The notes: a model not told the origin generated them from the letters alone. 37,619 bases of DNA from Chloroflexota bacterium (GCA_026702615.1 JAPPBY010000037.1:1-37619); one strand, 5' to 3'; positions 6,551 through 14,536 are shown, numbered from the stretch's first letter. A program made the numbers and translations.

Positions 6551-7711
6551 ATGGATACGGGAGCGAGCACCTCGGCCGAGTGGCAGGTCGCAGTCGACCA
6601 GGCCCTTCAGGGCGTGCGCTCGGACTCCGACGTGGTCTTCCTGTTCGCCAGCTACCACCACTCGGAGCGCTATCCCGAGATCGTGGGGGCGATCCATGAG
6701 CGGCTGGGGCCACGCATCCTTCTGGGGTGCTCTGGGCAGGCGGTTATCACGACCGGCCGCGAGATCGAGGGGCGACCCGGCATCACGGTCATGTCGCTCG
6801 CCCTGCCGGGGGCCGACCTGACCCTGAAGCGTGTCAGCCAGGAGGACCTCGACGCGGACACGCCCCTGGTGGAGCGCCTCCTCCCGCCGGACGAGGTGAA
6901 CGCCTGGGTGCTCCTCTCCGACCCCTTCAGCATCAACACGGAGACGCTGGTGGCGGCGCTGGCCGAGGCGTATCCGGGGACGCCCATCCTCGGGGGGATG
7001 GCCTCCGCCTTTCCGGGCGGCCGCAGCGCCTACCTGTTCGAGGGCGACAACCTCGCCCCGGGAGGCGCGCTGCTGCTGGCGGTGGGCGGGGGCTGGACGG
7101 TTCATCCCGTCGTCTCGCAGGGGGCGGCCCCCATCGGCGAGTCGTGGACGGTCACGGAGGCGGAACGGAACGTCGTGGTCGGCATTGGCGGACGCCCGGC
7201 GCTCGACGTGCTCATGGAGACGCTCCGGGACCTGCCGACGGAGGTCCAGGAGCGGGCGGGACGCAACCTGCTGGCGGGGGTCGCGATGGACGAGTACGCC
7301 GACGACCTCGGGCGCGGGGACTTCCTCATCCGCAACCTGCTGGGGGTCGACCGGGAGCGGGGAGCGATCGCCATCAATGACTACGTGCGGGTCGGCCAGA
7401 CGCTGCAGTTCCAGCTTCGCGACGCCGAGGCGGCCACGGAAGAGCTAAACGCCCTCCTCGACCGGGCTCGCGAGGCGATGGCGGGGGAGGCGGCCGGGGG
7501 GCTGCTGTGCGCCTGCAACGGGCGCGGCCAGGGGATGTTCGGCGAGCCCGACCATGACGCGGCCGCGGTGGCGGACCGGCTCGGGGCCGTGCCCATCGCC
7601 GGCCTGTTCTGCAACGGGGAGATTGGCCCCGTCGGCGGCACACCTTTCGTTCACGGGTTCACGGCCAGCCTGGCGCTGTTCGTGCCGGTCGGGGAGCAGG
7701 GAAGCGGTTAG
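6551..7711 (+). CDS. FIST N and FIST C domain protein (small-ligand sensor)
   Basis: This 386-residue protein consists of a FIST N domain (about 20-200; VVFLFASYHHSERYPEIVGAI, LLGCSGQAVITTGREIEG, ILGGMASAF) followed by a FIST C domain (about 215-380; LLCACNGRGQGMFGEPDHDA, IAGLFCNGEIGPVGG, HGFTASLALF). FIST domains are predicted sensory modules, often on histidine kinases or chemoreceptors and proposed to bind amino acids. Here they stand alone with no output domain, so a signalling partner would be encoded elsewhere. Cysteines in the LGCSGQ, CACNGRGQ and FCNGEIGP motifs are conserved in the family. The start at 6551 is set by the close ribosome-binding site; the frame is open further upstream. 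It converges with the RelE-type toxin gene with a 3-base gap. Confidence 0.9.
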   Translation: MDTGASTSAEWQVAVDQALQGVRSDSDVVFLFASYHHSERYPEIVGAIHERLGPRILLGCSGQAVITTGREIEGRPGITVMSLALPGADLTLKRVSQEDLDADTPLVERLLPPDEVNAWVLLSDPFSINTETLVAALAEAYPGTPILGGMASAFPGGRSAYLFEGDNLAPGGALLLAVGGGWTVHPVVSQGAAPIGESWTVTEAERNVVVGIGGRPALDVLMETLRDLPTEVQERAGRNLLAGVAMDEYADDLGRGDFLIRNLLGVDRERGAIAINDYVRVGQTLQFQLRDAEAATEELNALLDRAREAMAGEAAGGLLCACNGRGQGMFGEPDHDAAAVADRLGAVPIAGLFCNGEIGPVGGTPFVHGFTASLALFVPVGEQGSG

Positions 7712-7714
7712 CCG

Positions 7715-7981
7715 TCAGGGGAAGTAGCGATAGATGTCGCGACGGTGCATGAACCTGAGCAAGACAACACGGTCTCCTACCAGGGCGAAGCCCAGCCGGA
7801 AGTCTCCGAGTCTGATGCGGTAGTAGCGGCCTGGCGCGGTCACTCTGACCGCCCGAGTAACGTCGGTGATGGCTGTCGCGGCCTTCAGCTCTTCGATGCG
7901 ACGCTCCACCCGCCTCTTCAATTCCGCGTTGCGCTCGCGCTTGAGGTCACGGGCAAAGGCGGGTGTGTATTCAACCCTCAT
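7715..7981 (-). CDS. RelE/ParE-family toxin
   Basis: This 88-residue basic protein has the RelE/ParE outline: MRVEYTPAFARDLKR at the N terminus, a helical arginine-rich hairpin, then the beta-sheet RYYRIRLGDFRLGFAL and the C-terminal FMHRRDIYRYFP. RelE proteins cut mRNA in the ribosome and ParE proteins poison gyrase; the sequence does not settle which. The start ATG overlaps the last codons of the antitoxin gene by 11 bases, so the module is antitoxin first, the opposite order to the HigBA pair 6 kb away. A sequence-based search against RelE, ParE and YafQ subfamilies would decide the mechanism. Confidence 0.85.
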   Translation of the reverse strand: MRVEYTPAFARDLKRERNAELKRRVERRIEELKAATAITDVTRAVRVTAPGRYYRIRLGDFRLGFALVGDRVVLLRFMHRRDIYRYFP

Positions 7982-8198
7982 CCGTGTCGCGCAGGATCGC
8001 CCGTATCTCCTGCTCGCTGACTCTCTCCGTTGTCATGGCCTCGTCCATTGCTCGGGCGAAGGCCGCATCTTCTGCCTCTTCGCTCTCGTGAACCTGCTCG
8101 CTCAGCGTCACCTCGATCTCCTCCCCCTCCTCCAGCGCGAGCGGCTCCAACGGCTCAAGCTTGCCATTCGAATACCGGGCCCGGATGGTCCTGATCAC
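7971..8198 (-). CDS. DUF104/AF2212-like antitoxin
   Basis: This 75-residue acidic protein has an N-terminal IRARYSNGKLEPLEPL and LEEGEEIEVTL, the beta-strand core of the DUF104 (AF2212-like) antitoxin family. The acidic, helical C-terminal tail (EEAEDAAFARAMDEA) would wrap the toxin. The start is GTG at 8198, preceded by GGGAGAG about 8 bases upstream. It is co-transcribed with the RelE/ParE-type toxin and overlaps it. An inverted repeat at 8235-8261, 37 bases upstream, is a likely operator for this pair. Confidence 0.8.
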   Translation of the reverse strand: MIRTIRARYSNGKLEPLEPLALEEGEEIEVTLSEQVHESEEAEDAAFARAMDEAMTTERVSEQEIRAILRDTDEG

Positions 8199-8234
8199 GG
8201 TCGCTCTCTCCCTGCTGCGTCCCCTGCCATGATT

Positions 8235-8261
8235 GCACAGGCGCAGCGGCAGCGCCTGTGC
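8235..8261. promoter_or_regulatory. Inverted repeat in the divergent region between the DUF104/RelE pair and the Rieske gene (candidate operator)
   Basis: GCACAGGCGC (8235-8244) and GCGCCTGTGC (8252-8261) are perfect 10-base inverted arms separated by AGCGGCA. The element lies 37 bases upstream of the antitoxin GTG and directly before the CATACT -10 of the Rieske gene. It could be bound by the toxin-antitoxin complex, act on both divergent genes, or form a hairpin. There is no T-run on either side, so it is unlikely to be a standard terminator. Confidence 0.55.
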
Positions 8262-8269
8262 GGACAGCG

Positions 8270-8295
8270 CATACTGGAGGCACGCCCGCGGGAGG
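8270..8295 (+). promoter_or_regulatory. -10 element and ribosome-binding site of the Rieske gene
   Basis: CATACT at 8270-8275 is a -10-like element. GGAGG at 8291-8295 lies 7 bases before the ATG at 8303 and fixes that start over a possible ATG at 8258. The inverted repeat at 8235-8261 would cover the -15 to -45 region of this promoter. Confidence 0.5.
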
Positions 8296-8302
8296 TGCGC
8301 CC

Positions 8303-10039
8303 ATGACCACGATTTCGGAGCAGGGGACGCTCGTCCGCGCGGGGTCGCTCGAGGAGATCGAGCACGAAGGGATGAAGGTCATCTCGGCCGAGGGACGGAC
8401 GATCCTCATCGTCCACGACGAGGGGCGGCTGTACGCCCTCGACAACCGCTGTCCCCACATGGGCTTCCCGCTTCGCCGGGGCGCGGTACGCGACGGCATC
8501 CTGACCTGTCACTGGCACCACGCGAAGTTCGACCTCTCCGGCGGCTGCACGCTCGACCCGTTCGCCGACGACGTGCCCGCCTTCCGCATCGAGACCCGCG
8601 ACGGCGAGGTGTTCGTGGACCCCAGCCCGATCGAGTCGGACCGGCGCAGCCACTGGGAGACGAAGCTGCGAGAGGGGCTGGAGGGACAGCTCTCGCTCGT
8701 GCTGGCGAAGAGCGTCATCGGGCTGAACGAGCTCGGGGCGACGAACGACGTGCTGCGCGAGGCGGCGCTCTTCGGGGTTCGGAATCGCGCAAGCGGCTGG
8801 AGCACGGGGCTCTCGATCCTGACGGCGATGGCGAACGTCCTGCCCGTGCTGCAGGAGGAGGACCGGCCCGTCGCCACCTTCCACGGGGTCGTCCACGTCG
8901 GGCGTTCGACAGCGAACCAGCCGCCGAACTTCGACCTCGCGCCGTTGGAGACGGAGCTGCGCGACCCGGCGCGTTACCTGGAGTGGTTCCGGCGGTTCGT
9001 GGAGACGCGCTCGACGCAGGCGGCGGAGCGCACGCTCCGCTCTGCCATCCATCTCGACCTGCCGCGGGACGCCATCGCGGAGATGGTGTTCGCGGCCTGC
9101 ACCGACCACCTCTTTCTGGACACGGGACACACGCTCGACTTCGCCAACAAGGCGTTCGAGCTGGTGGACCACATCGGCTGGGAGCACGCGGAAGAGGTGC
9201 TCCCCTCGATCGTGCCCAGCCTCACGGGTGCGCGACGCATGGAGGAGAGCTCGAGCTGGCGCCACCCCGTCGACCTGGCTGCGCTACTCGAGAACGTGCG
9301 TCGCCGGCTCGACGACGCGATCGCGGCCGGCGACGGGCGCCAGCGCGACTGGCGCGGCCATCGCGACCTCGCCGAGCAGATCCTCGACGGCGAGCCGGAC
9401 GCGACGCTGGAGCGCATGCTGACGCTCGTCCGCGAGGGGGTGCCGCTGGAGGAGCTCTCCGCGACGGTGGCGTACGCGGCCGCCCGGCGCGCCGTGCACT
9501 TCCACGTCTCCAACGAGTTCGGGGACTGGGACACGGTCCACCACTCCTTCACCTATGCGAACGCCGTGGACCAGGCGATGAGGCGCTCTCCCTCGAAGCT
9601 GCTCGCGCGGGGCATCTTCGACGGGGCGATGTCGGTGTACCTGGAGCGGTTCCTGAATGTGCCGAAGCAGCCTCATCCCGCCCTCTCGGGCGACCCCATC
9701 CTGCCGGACGCCCTCCTGCCCGCCTTCGACGTGCAGGGGCAGGTCGACGAGACGGCGCGCATCGTGGCGGACCTGCTCGGCGCGGGCTGGCGCGAGCAGG
9801 TCGTCGAGGTGCTGGGGCAGGCGCTGCTGCGGGAGGACTCGGGCTTCCACGAGTTCCAGATTTACGAAGCCGGGGTGCGCCAGTACCAGCACTTCGCCGG
9901 GCAGCCGGAGGGCGACCACATCCTGACAGGAGTCGCGCGCTTCCTGACTGCGCACTCGCCGACGGTGCGGTCGCGGCTCCAGACGTTCGACATCGCGGCG
10001 CGATTGCACCGGGGCGAGTCGCTCCACGGGGACGAGTAA
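8303..10039 (+). CDS. Rieske [2Fe-2S] protein with a large uncharacterised C-terminal region
   Basis: This is a 578-residue protein. Residues 8-107 form a Rieske domain of the ferredoxin/NirD-like type, with cluster ligands C50-x-H52 in CPHMGFPLRRG and C69-x2-H72 in CHWHHAKFDLSGGC. The spacing suits a 2Fe-2S centre that accepts or donates electrons. Residues 115-578 match none of the catalytic domains of aromatic-ring dioxygenases that I know: no 2-His-1-carboxylate HxxxxH site is evident. The region is helical and His-rich (HVGRST, HLFLDTGHTLDF, HFHVSNEFGDWDTVHH, HPVDL), so it may bind another metal or heme. No signal peptide or membrane segment is seen. The gene is monocistronic and converges on the next gene with a 20-base gap. 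Function beyond electron transfer is unknown. Confidence 0.85.
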   Translation: MTTISEQGTLVRAGSLEEIEHEGMKVISAEGRTILIVHDEGRLYALDNRCPHMGFPLRRGAVRDGILTCHWHHAKFDLSGGCTLDPFADDVPAFRIETRDGEVFVDPSPIESDRRSHWETKLREGLEGQLSLVLAKSVIGLNELGATNDVLREAALFGVRNRASGWSTGLSILTAMANVLPVLQEEDRPVATFHGVVHVGRSTANQPPNFDLAPLETELRDPARYLEWFRRFVETRSTQAAERTLRSAIHLDLPRDAIAEMVFAACTDHLFLDTGHTLDFANKAFELVDHIGWEHAEEVLPSIVPSLTGARRMEESSSWRHPVDLAALLENVRRRLDDAIAAGDGRQRDWRGHRDLAEQILDGEPDATLERMLTLVREGVPLEELSATVAYAAARRAVHFHVSNEFGDWDTVHHSFTYANAVDQAMRRSPSKLLARGIFDGAMSVYLERFLNVPKQPHPALSGDPILPDALLPAFDVQGQVDETARIVADLLGAGWREQVVEVLGQALLREDSGFHEFQIYEAGVRQYQHFAGQPEGDHILTGVARFLTAHSPTVRSRLQTFDIAARLHRGESLHGDE

Positions 10040-10059
10040 CCGAAAGGGAGAAGGGGCGC

Positions 10060-10437
10060 CTACTCGGCGCTGAGGCCCAATCCCGCCAACGCGAACCCGA
10101 GCACGGTGAGGACGATCATCATCACGACCGCGAGGATGATCCATGTGTTGTCGGTGCTGGTATCGCGCTCGGCGTACTGGGGGTCGTTCTCGGCAGGCTC
10201 TTCTTCGCCCTCTTGCGCGGGGGCGTTCGTGGTCGTGGGGGTGGCGGGAGCCTGAGAGGCGTTGCCGGCAGAGGCGGCGTTCCCGGGCGTGGGCGAGTGC
10301 GCCGCGAGGCCAGGGGTCGCGCTTCCCAGAGCGAGCACCCCGACGAGCGCGAGCAGGCCCGCCACGACGAAGGTTCGCTGCCAGAAAACGGTACGCAAGG
10401 CGAAACGGAAGGTACGGAACGCGCGAGCCTCGGTCAA
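10060..10437 (-). CDS. Small membrane protein with a Pro/Thr/Ala linker, function unknown
   Basis: This 125-residue protein has a basic N-terminal tail, a hydrophobic segment at about 23-40 (a signal anchor, or a signal peptide cleaved near GLAAHS), a low-complexity Ala/Pro/Thr stretch (50-75), an acidic stretch (EGEEEPAEND), and a second membrane span at about 98-119. The topology suggests two membrane anchors with the linker outside. I do not recognise a family. The start is TTG at 10437, overlapping the TGA of the upstream gene as TTGA, so it is translated by coupling; no other start is close. A shorter, later start is less likely because it would remove the first hydrophobic segment. Confidence 0.6.
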   Translation of the reverse strand: MTEARAFRTFRFALRTVFWQRTFVVAGLLALVGVLALGSATPGLAAHSPTPGNAASAGNASQAPATPTTTNAPAQEGEEEPAENDPQYAERDTSTDNTWIILAVVMMIVLTVLGFALAGLGLSAE

Positions 10438-11237
10438 ACCGCGCGCCTCGATTGGCCGGTCCTGGGAACGTAGCGCTCGCTGAACTCGTCCTCGCTCAGG
10501 CGGACGCCGTGGCGACGCTCACTGACGGCCAGCTCCATGCGGGAGAGCTGCGCCAGTCCCTTGCGCGTGTCGCTGGCGACGCGGGCCTTGTCCTGGCGCT
10601 TGAGCCGCTGCTTGAAGAGCCAGTAGACGAAGGTCTCCCACTCGCGCAGGGAGATGTCCTCCCCCAGCATCGTGCCAGTCTCTTCGTAGTACGCGGCGCG
10701 CAGGTGGTCGCGGTCGGCGCCGTAGACGCGCTGGAACATGCTCTCGTGGGCGCGCAGGTCATCGCCCCAGGGGCTGGCGTGGTTCTCCTTGTGGATCTCC
10801 TCCTCGACGCTGAGCTGAAGGGCCGTTTCGACGAGCACGCCGTAGGTGTAGTTCAGGTGCGCGCTGTATTTGGCCGCTCCCAGGCGGGCCGCGAACTCGT
10901 CGTCGTCAAGGTCGATGGGCCAACGGCCGGTGAAGAGGAGCGCTTCCACCTCGCTCGCGGGTGCCAGCTCGGGAATCTCGTCGAGCAGGCGTTCGGCGAG
11001 GAGGAGCCAGTCGAAGGCTTCGCCCGCAATGAGGTAGTGGTAGCGCCTCCCGTTGCGGGTCTCGCCGGGGGCTCGCCAGCGCCCGATCGCGTCGAGCAAG
11101 GCCTCGAACCAGTGCATCCCGGAGCGAACGTCCTCTCGGAAGCGGGCGACTACATCGTCGACGGCAAGGTCGCTCTCGCCGGGGGTCTCGTCCCCGGCGA
11201 CTACTTCGGGATCCGTAGCGTCGACGGTGCTAGACAT
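10434..11237 (-). CDS. Conserved-looking protein of unknown function
   Basis: This soluble protein of 267 residues has an acidic N-terminal 30 residues and then a mostly helical body rich in aromatic residues (MHWFEALLDAIGRW, RYHYLIAGEAFDWLLLAERLLDEIP, LNYTYGVLVETALQLSVEEEIHKENH, WETFVYWLFKQRLKRQDKAR). I see no catalytic motif and do not recognise the family. The regular helices and conserved-looking Trp/Tyr positions suggest a real all-helical domain. The ATG at 11237 begins the plausible protein; the frame is open upstream, but that part lies over holB and is not protein-like. It is followed, with a TTGA overlap, by the small membrane protein, so the two probably act together. Confidence 0.65.
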   Translation of the reverse strand: MSSTVDATDPEVVAGDETPGESDLAVDDVVARFREDVRSGMHWFEALLDAIGRWRAPGETRNGRRYHYLIAGEAFDWLLLAERLLDEIPELAPASEVEALLFTGRWPIDLDDDEFAARLGAAKYSAHLNYTYGVLVETALQLSVEEEIHKENHASPWGDDLRAHESMFQRVYGADRDHLRAAYYEETGTMLGEDISLREWETFVYWLFKQRLKRQDKARVASDTRKGLAQLSRMELAVSERRHGVRLSEDEFSERYVPRTGQSRRAV

Positions 11238-11297
11238 AGCGAGTTGGATGATAGCAAAGGCCTGCCTTGCAGACGCGGGCGGGGCCGGCCTCGCTGG

Positions 11298-11303
11298 TAA
11301 GCT
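11298..11303 (+). promoter_or_regulatory. Extended -10 TGGTAAGCT of holB
   Basis: TAAGCT at 11298-11303, preceded by TGG, ends 6 bases before the ATG at 11310. This spacing implies a leaderless transcript; no ribosome-binding site is present. Confidence 0.45.
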
Positions 11304-11309
11304 GGCTCG

Positions 11310-12335
11310 ATGGCGGCAATCATCGGGCACGAGGGGCTGCGGCGGGCCCTGCGCGCCATCGCCGCGATGGAGGAGCCGCCACACGCGCTGCTCTTCTCGG
11401 GACCGGCCCGAACGGGCCGGACGCTGCTCGCACTGGAGCTTGCGACCCTGCTGAACTGCGACGCCCCCGCGCCTGACGACGGCCCCTGCGAGTGCCGGGC
11501 CTGCCGCCTGATCGCCGAGCGGAACCACCCCGATGTGCTGCATCTGGAGCCCGGCGACAGCTTCTGTCGGGGCGGGGGCGGGCATCAGCCCCATCCCGGC
11601 TCACGCGACATCCGCATCTGCCAGGTGCGGGGCCTCATCGAATCGGTCTCACGCTACCCGTTCGAGGGGCGCTTCCGGGTCATCATCATCGAGCCGGCCG
11701 ACCGCATGGGGCTGGAGGCCGCGAACACCCTGCTGAAGACGCTGGAGGAGCCGCCTCCGGCGACGGTGATCGCGCTCATCACGGCGGCGCCGGAGAACCT
11801 GCTGGAAACGATCCGCAGCCGCTGCCGGACCCTGACCGTCTCGCTCGTGTCGGACGAGGTGGTGGCGGAAGGGCTGCGGGAACGGGGGTTCCCGGACGAA
11901 CTGGCTGCGCGGGCCGCGGCGGAGTCGCGGCGGCGCCCGGCGGATGCGCTCGCGTTCGCCGAGCAGCCCGACCTGATGGACGACCGCGGGCGCCTACTCG
12001 ACCGCTGCGCCGAACTGGCCGGGGCGCGCGCAGCCGAGCGCATGACCTACGCGGGCGACCTCGCCGAGCGGTGGCGTCGGGACCGGGAGCTCGTGCTGAC
12101 GGAGCTGGACGTGTGGGAGACGTTCTGGGAGGAGCGGCTACGCACGAAGGTCGGGGCCGAGGACGAGGCCCGCGCCGCCCTCGACGCGCTGCAGGCGGTG
12201 GCCGAAGCGCGCAGCGACCTGGACGCGCAGGTGGTGGCGCGCATGGCGCTGGAGCTCATGCTCCTCCGCTTCCCCGCGGTTACACTGGCCGCCGAGGGCG
12301 CCCCCGCCCCCTCCCGAAACGAGAACGAATCATGA
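11310..12335 (+). CDS. holB: DNA polymerase III subunit delta' (clamp-loader AAA+ subunit)
   Basis: This 341-residue AAA+ protein of the DnaX/HolB type has a P-loop-like GPARTGRT (31-38) in which the usual GKT lysine is arginine. That is typical of the non-hydrolysing delta' subunit, though it could also be a degenerate ATPase. Four cysteines at 50, 60, 62 and 65 form the zinc module found in delta' and gamma. Further motifs are RVIIIEPADRMGLEAANTLLKTLEEPP (Walker B region) and the sensor ETIRSRC. The segment between the zinc module and Walker B (SFCRGGGGHQPHPGSRD) carries an extra Gly/His-rich insertion. It loads the sliding clamp for the polymerase encoded by dnaE 3 kb downstream. The next gene overlaps by ATGA. 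Confidence 0.88.
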   Translation: MAAIIGHEGLRRALRAIAAMEEPPHALLFSGPARTGRTLLALELATLLNCDAPAPDDGPCECRACRLIAERNHPDVLHLEPGDSFCRGGGGHQPHPGSRDIRICQVRGLIESVSRYPFEGRFRVIIIEPADRMGLEAANTLLKTLEEPPPATVIALITAAPENLLETIRSRCRTLTVSLVSDEVVAEGLRERGFPDELAARAAAESRRRPADALAFAEQPDLMDDRGRLLDRCAELAGARAAERMTYAGDLAERWRRDRELVLTELDVWETFWEERLRTKVGAEDEARAALDALQAVAEARSDLDAQVVARMALELMLLRFPAVTLAAEGAPAPSRNENES

Positions 12336-13615
12336 CCGACCCCCGGCAGAACGTGGCCGGTGTTCGCTTCCGCAACGCTGGTCCCATCGAGTACTTCCAC
12401 GCCGCCGGCATGCGCCTGGAGGTGGGCGAGTCGGTCATCGTCGAGACGAGCCGCGGGCCCGAGCTGGCGCGCATCGTGATCGCGCCCGATCAGGTGGTCG
12501 TGAACGAGCTCGGGGAAGACAACCTGCACCCCATCCTCCGCCTCGCGACGGAGGACGACCTTGTGCACGCGAGCGACCTGGCCGCGCGCGCCGAGGAGCT
12601 GCTGCCGGAGGCGCGCAAGATCGCCGAGGAGGCGGGGCTTGAGGGGCGGGTCGACCGGGCGGAGTTCACGCTCGACGGGGAGCGGCTCACCTTCCTCGTG
12701 AGCGGCGAGGGGGCAGGCGGCCAGCGCGAGTTCTCGCGGGAGGCAGGGCGGCGCTGGGACGTGCGGGCCTCGGTCCGGCGCATCGGCGCGCGCGACCGCG
12801 CCCGCCTCGCAGGGGGCTACGGCATCTGCGGTCGGGAGCTGTGCTGCTCCAACTGGCTCGAGACGTTCCCGTCGGTCTCCATCCGCCTCGCCAAGGACCA
12901 GGAGCTGCCGCTCAATCCCGAGAAGATCAGCGGCCTCTGCGGCCGCTTGCTCTGCTGCCTCTCCTACGAGGAGGAGGGGTACAAGGAGATGAAGAAGACC
13001 CTCCCGCGGATGGGCCAGCGCTGCAGCACGCCTACAGGCGAGGGCAAGGTGGTCGGCATCAACGTCCTGCGCCGGCAGGTGACGCTCAACGTGGGCGGCC
13101 AGCGGATCGAGGTAGGCGACCGTGACCTGGGGCTGGTGGTGCGCTGGGACCCGTCGGCACGCAACGCCGAGCCCCCACCCAGCATCACGCGCGAGGAAGC
13201 GATCGCGCAGGGGCTGATCGAACCCGAGGAAGAGCCGGAGCCGGAGCTGCAGGCCGTCGCGGCCATGCCCGAGGCCGCGCCCATCGAGCTTGGTCGCGAG
13301 TCCACCGACGCCCCAGGACGCGACCGGCAGCGTCCCTCCCGCCGCCGCGGACGGGGCCGCCGGGGCGGCGGCGGCCGGCAGGATCAACAGCAGCCGCAGC
13401 AGCAGGGCGACGAAGCGCCGAAGGGCCGGGTCTTCCGGCGATCCTCCGGCAACCGCCCCACTGGCCAGGCGGCAGGGGAGTCTCAGTCCCCCAACCAGCC
13501 CGCCGCCAACGCCGGGGGCGAACAGCCACAGGGCAGTGGTCGGCGACGCCGCAGAAGGCGACGGCGTCGCAGTGGCGGAGGCGGTGGCGAGAAGGCCGGG
13601 GGCGGCGACTCCTAG
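12332..13615 (+). CDS. PSP1-domain protein (RicT/YaaT-like) with an Arg/Gly/Gln-rich tail
   Basis: This 427-residue protein carries a PSP1 C-terminal-type domain at about 5-265, including GVRFRNAGPIEYF and the cysteine motifs GYGICGRELCCSNWL and SGLCGRLLCCLSYE. In Bacillus the relative YaaT/RicT joins RicA and RicF in a complex that binds Fe-S clusters and stimulates RNase Y-dependent RNA maturation. The gene order holB-yaaT is conserved there and is matched here with an ATGA overlap. Residues about 325-427 form a basic low-complexity tail (RRRGRGRRGGGGR, a Gln run, ten consecutive Arg) that the Bacillus protein lacks and that looks RNA-binding. Its stop TAG shares CTAG with the convergent hydrolase gene. 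A RicT-like role is inferred. Confidence 0.85.
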   Translation: MTDPRQNVAGVRFRNAGPIEYFHAAGMRLEVGESVIVETSRGPELARIVIAPDQVVVNELGEDNLHPILRLATEDDLVHASDLAARAEELLPEARKIAEEAGLEGRVDRAEFTLDGERLTFLVSGEGAGGQREFSREAGRRWDVRASVRRIGARDRARLAGGYGICGRELCCSNWLETFPSVSIRLAKDQELPLNPEKISGLCGRLLCCLSYEEEGYKEMKKTLPRMGQRCSTPTGEGKVVGINVLRRQVTLNVGGQRIEVGDRDLGLVVRWDPSARNAEPPPSITREEAIAQGLIEPEEEPEPELQAVAAMPEAAPIELGRESTDAPGRDRQRPSRRRGRGRRGGGGRQDQQQPQQQGDEAPKGRVFRRSSGNRPTGQAAGESQSPNQPAANAGGEQPQGSGRRRRRRRRRRSGGGGGEKAGGGDS

Positions 13616-14472
13616 CCCTGAACCCGCGCTGCCAGCTCCCGGATGTGGTCTGCCACCAGGCCCGGCGCTTCCATGGGGATGAAGTGGCTGTTGTCTTCGA
13701 GGACGAGTTCCTCGGCGTTGCGGAGCTCGCCGGCAAGGCCGGGCCAGGTGGGGGAGACCATCATGCTCCACTGCTGGTCGGGGGTTGGAGGCGGGGCGCG
13801 GAGGATTCGGATGGGGAGGTCGAGTTCTCGCAGGAGCGGGTACGGGTCCCAATCCCGGTTGCCGGCGTAGACGGCCGCCTCCACCAGGGGCGGGCAGGCG
13901 AGGACGTAGCCGTCGCGGTCCGGCGCGGGGAGGAGACCGTGCTCGCAGTAGTCGCGAAGCACGCGGGGCTCCCAGCGACGGAACGGGTCGCGGCCGGCGA
14001 AGCTCTCCACCATCTCGTCGGGCGAGGACCACTCGTTGCGGCGGCGAGCGACGAAGTGCTCGGCTTCGAAGGCAGGCTCACGCTCGTAGAGCGACGGCTT
14101 CATCAGGACCGGGTCGACCAGGAGGAGCGCCGAGAAGGCGCCCGGTCGGAGGGCGGCCGCGACGGCGACGGCGGCGCCGCCCTTCGAGTGGCCGACGCCG
14201 ATCGCGCCCCGGAGGTCGAGCGCCTCGCAGAAGGCGGCGACGTCGGCGGCGACGTCGCTCCAGGGGTAGGGCGGCTCGGGCTTCTCGCTGCGGCCGTGGC
14301 CACGCAGGTCGAGGGCGATGCTGCGCTGGTCGATGGACTCGGCGATGGCGTCCCAGCAACGGGCGTGGAACCCGGTGGCGTGGGCGAAAAGGACGGTGGG
14401 CTCGCGGCCCTCGCGCTCGAAGTAGGCGAGCTCCACCCCGTTCACCTGCACGCGTCCCTCGGTCGGCTGCAT
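13612..14472 (-). CDS. Alpha/beta-fold hydrolase
   Basis: This 286-residue, single-domain alpha/beta hydrolase shows an oxyanion region HATGFHARCW (31-40), a DLRGHGRSEKP strand-turn (55-65), the nucleophile elbow GHSKGG with Ser96, Asp120 in LLVDPVL, and His263 in EDNSHFIPMEAP. The set fits esterase, lactonase, epoxide-hydrolase-like or C-C hydrolase activity; the substrate is not readable. There is no signal peptide. It is a monocistronic minus-strand gene with its own start at 14472, back to back with the DinB-fold gene. The ends of this gene and the PSP1 gene overlap by exactly CTAG. Confidence 0.85.
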   Translation of the reverse strand: MQPTEGRVQVNGVELAYFEREGREPTVLFAHATGFHARCWDAIAESIDQRSIALDLRGHGRSEKPEPPYPWSDVAADVAAFCEALDLRGAIGVGHSKGGAAVAVAAALRPGAFSALLLVDPVLMKPSLYEREPAFEAEHFVARRRNEWSSPDEMVESFAGRDPFRRWEPRVLRDYCEHGLLPAPDRDGYVLACPPLVEAAVYAGNRDWDPYPLLRELDLPIRILRAPPPTPDQQWSMMVSPTWPGLAGELRNAEELVLEDNSHFIPMEAPGLVADHIRELAARVQG

Positions 14473-14536
14473 CGCGCGATTATCGCCGGGGTCGCGCTCA
14501 GGCGCTTCCCGGCAGGGCCATCAGCTTCGGGACGGC

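Noticed and set aside
12047-14032. A long minus-strand frame across holB, the PSP1 gene and the hydrolase
   Set aside because: It is opposite or out of phase with three well-supported genes and is rich in Arg/Pro/Ala without domains.
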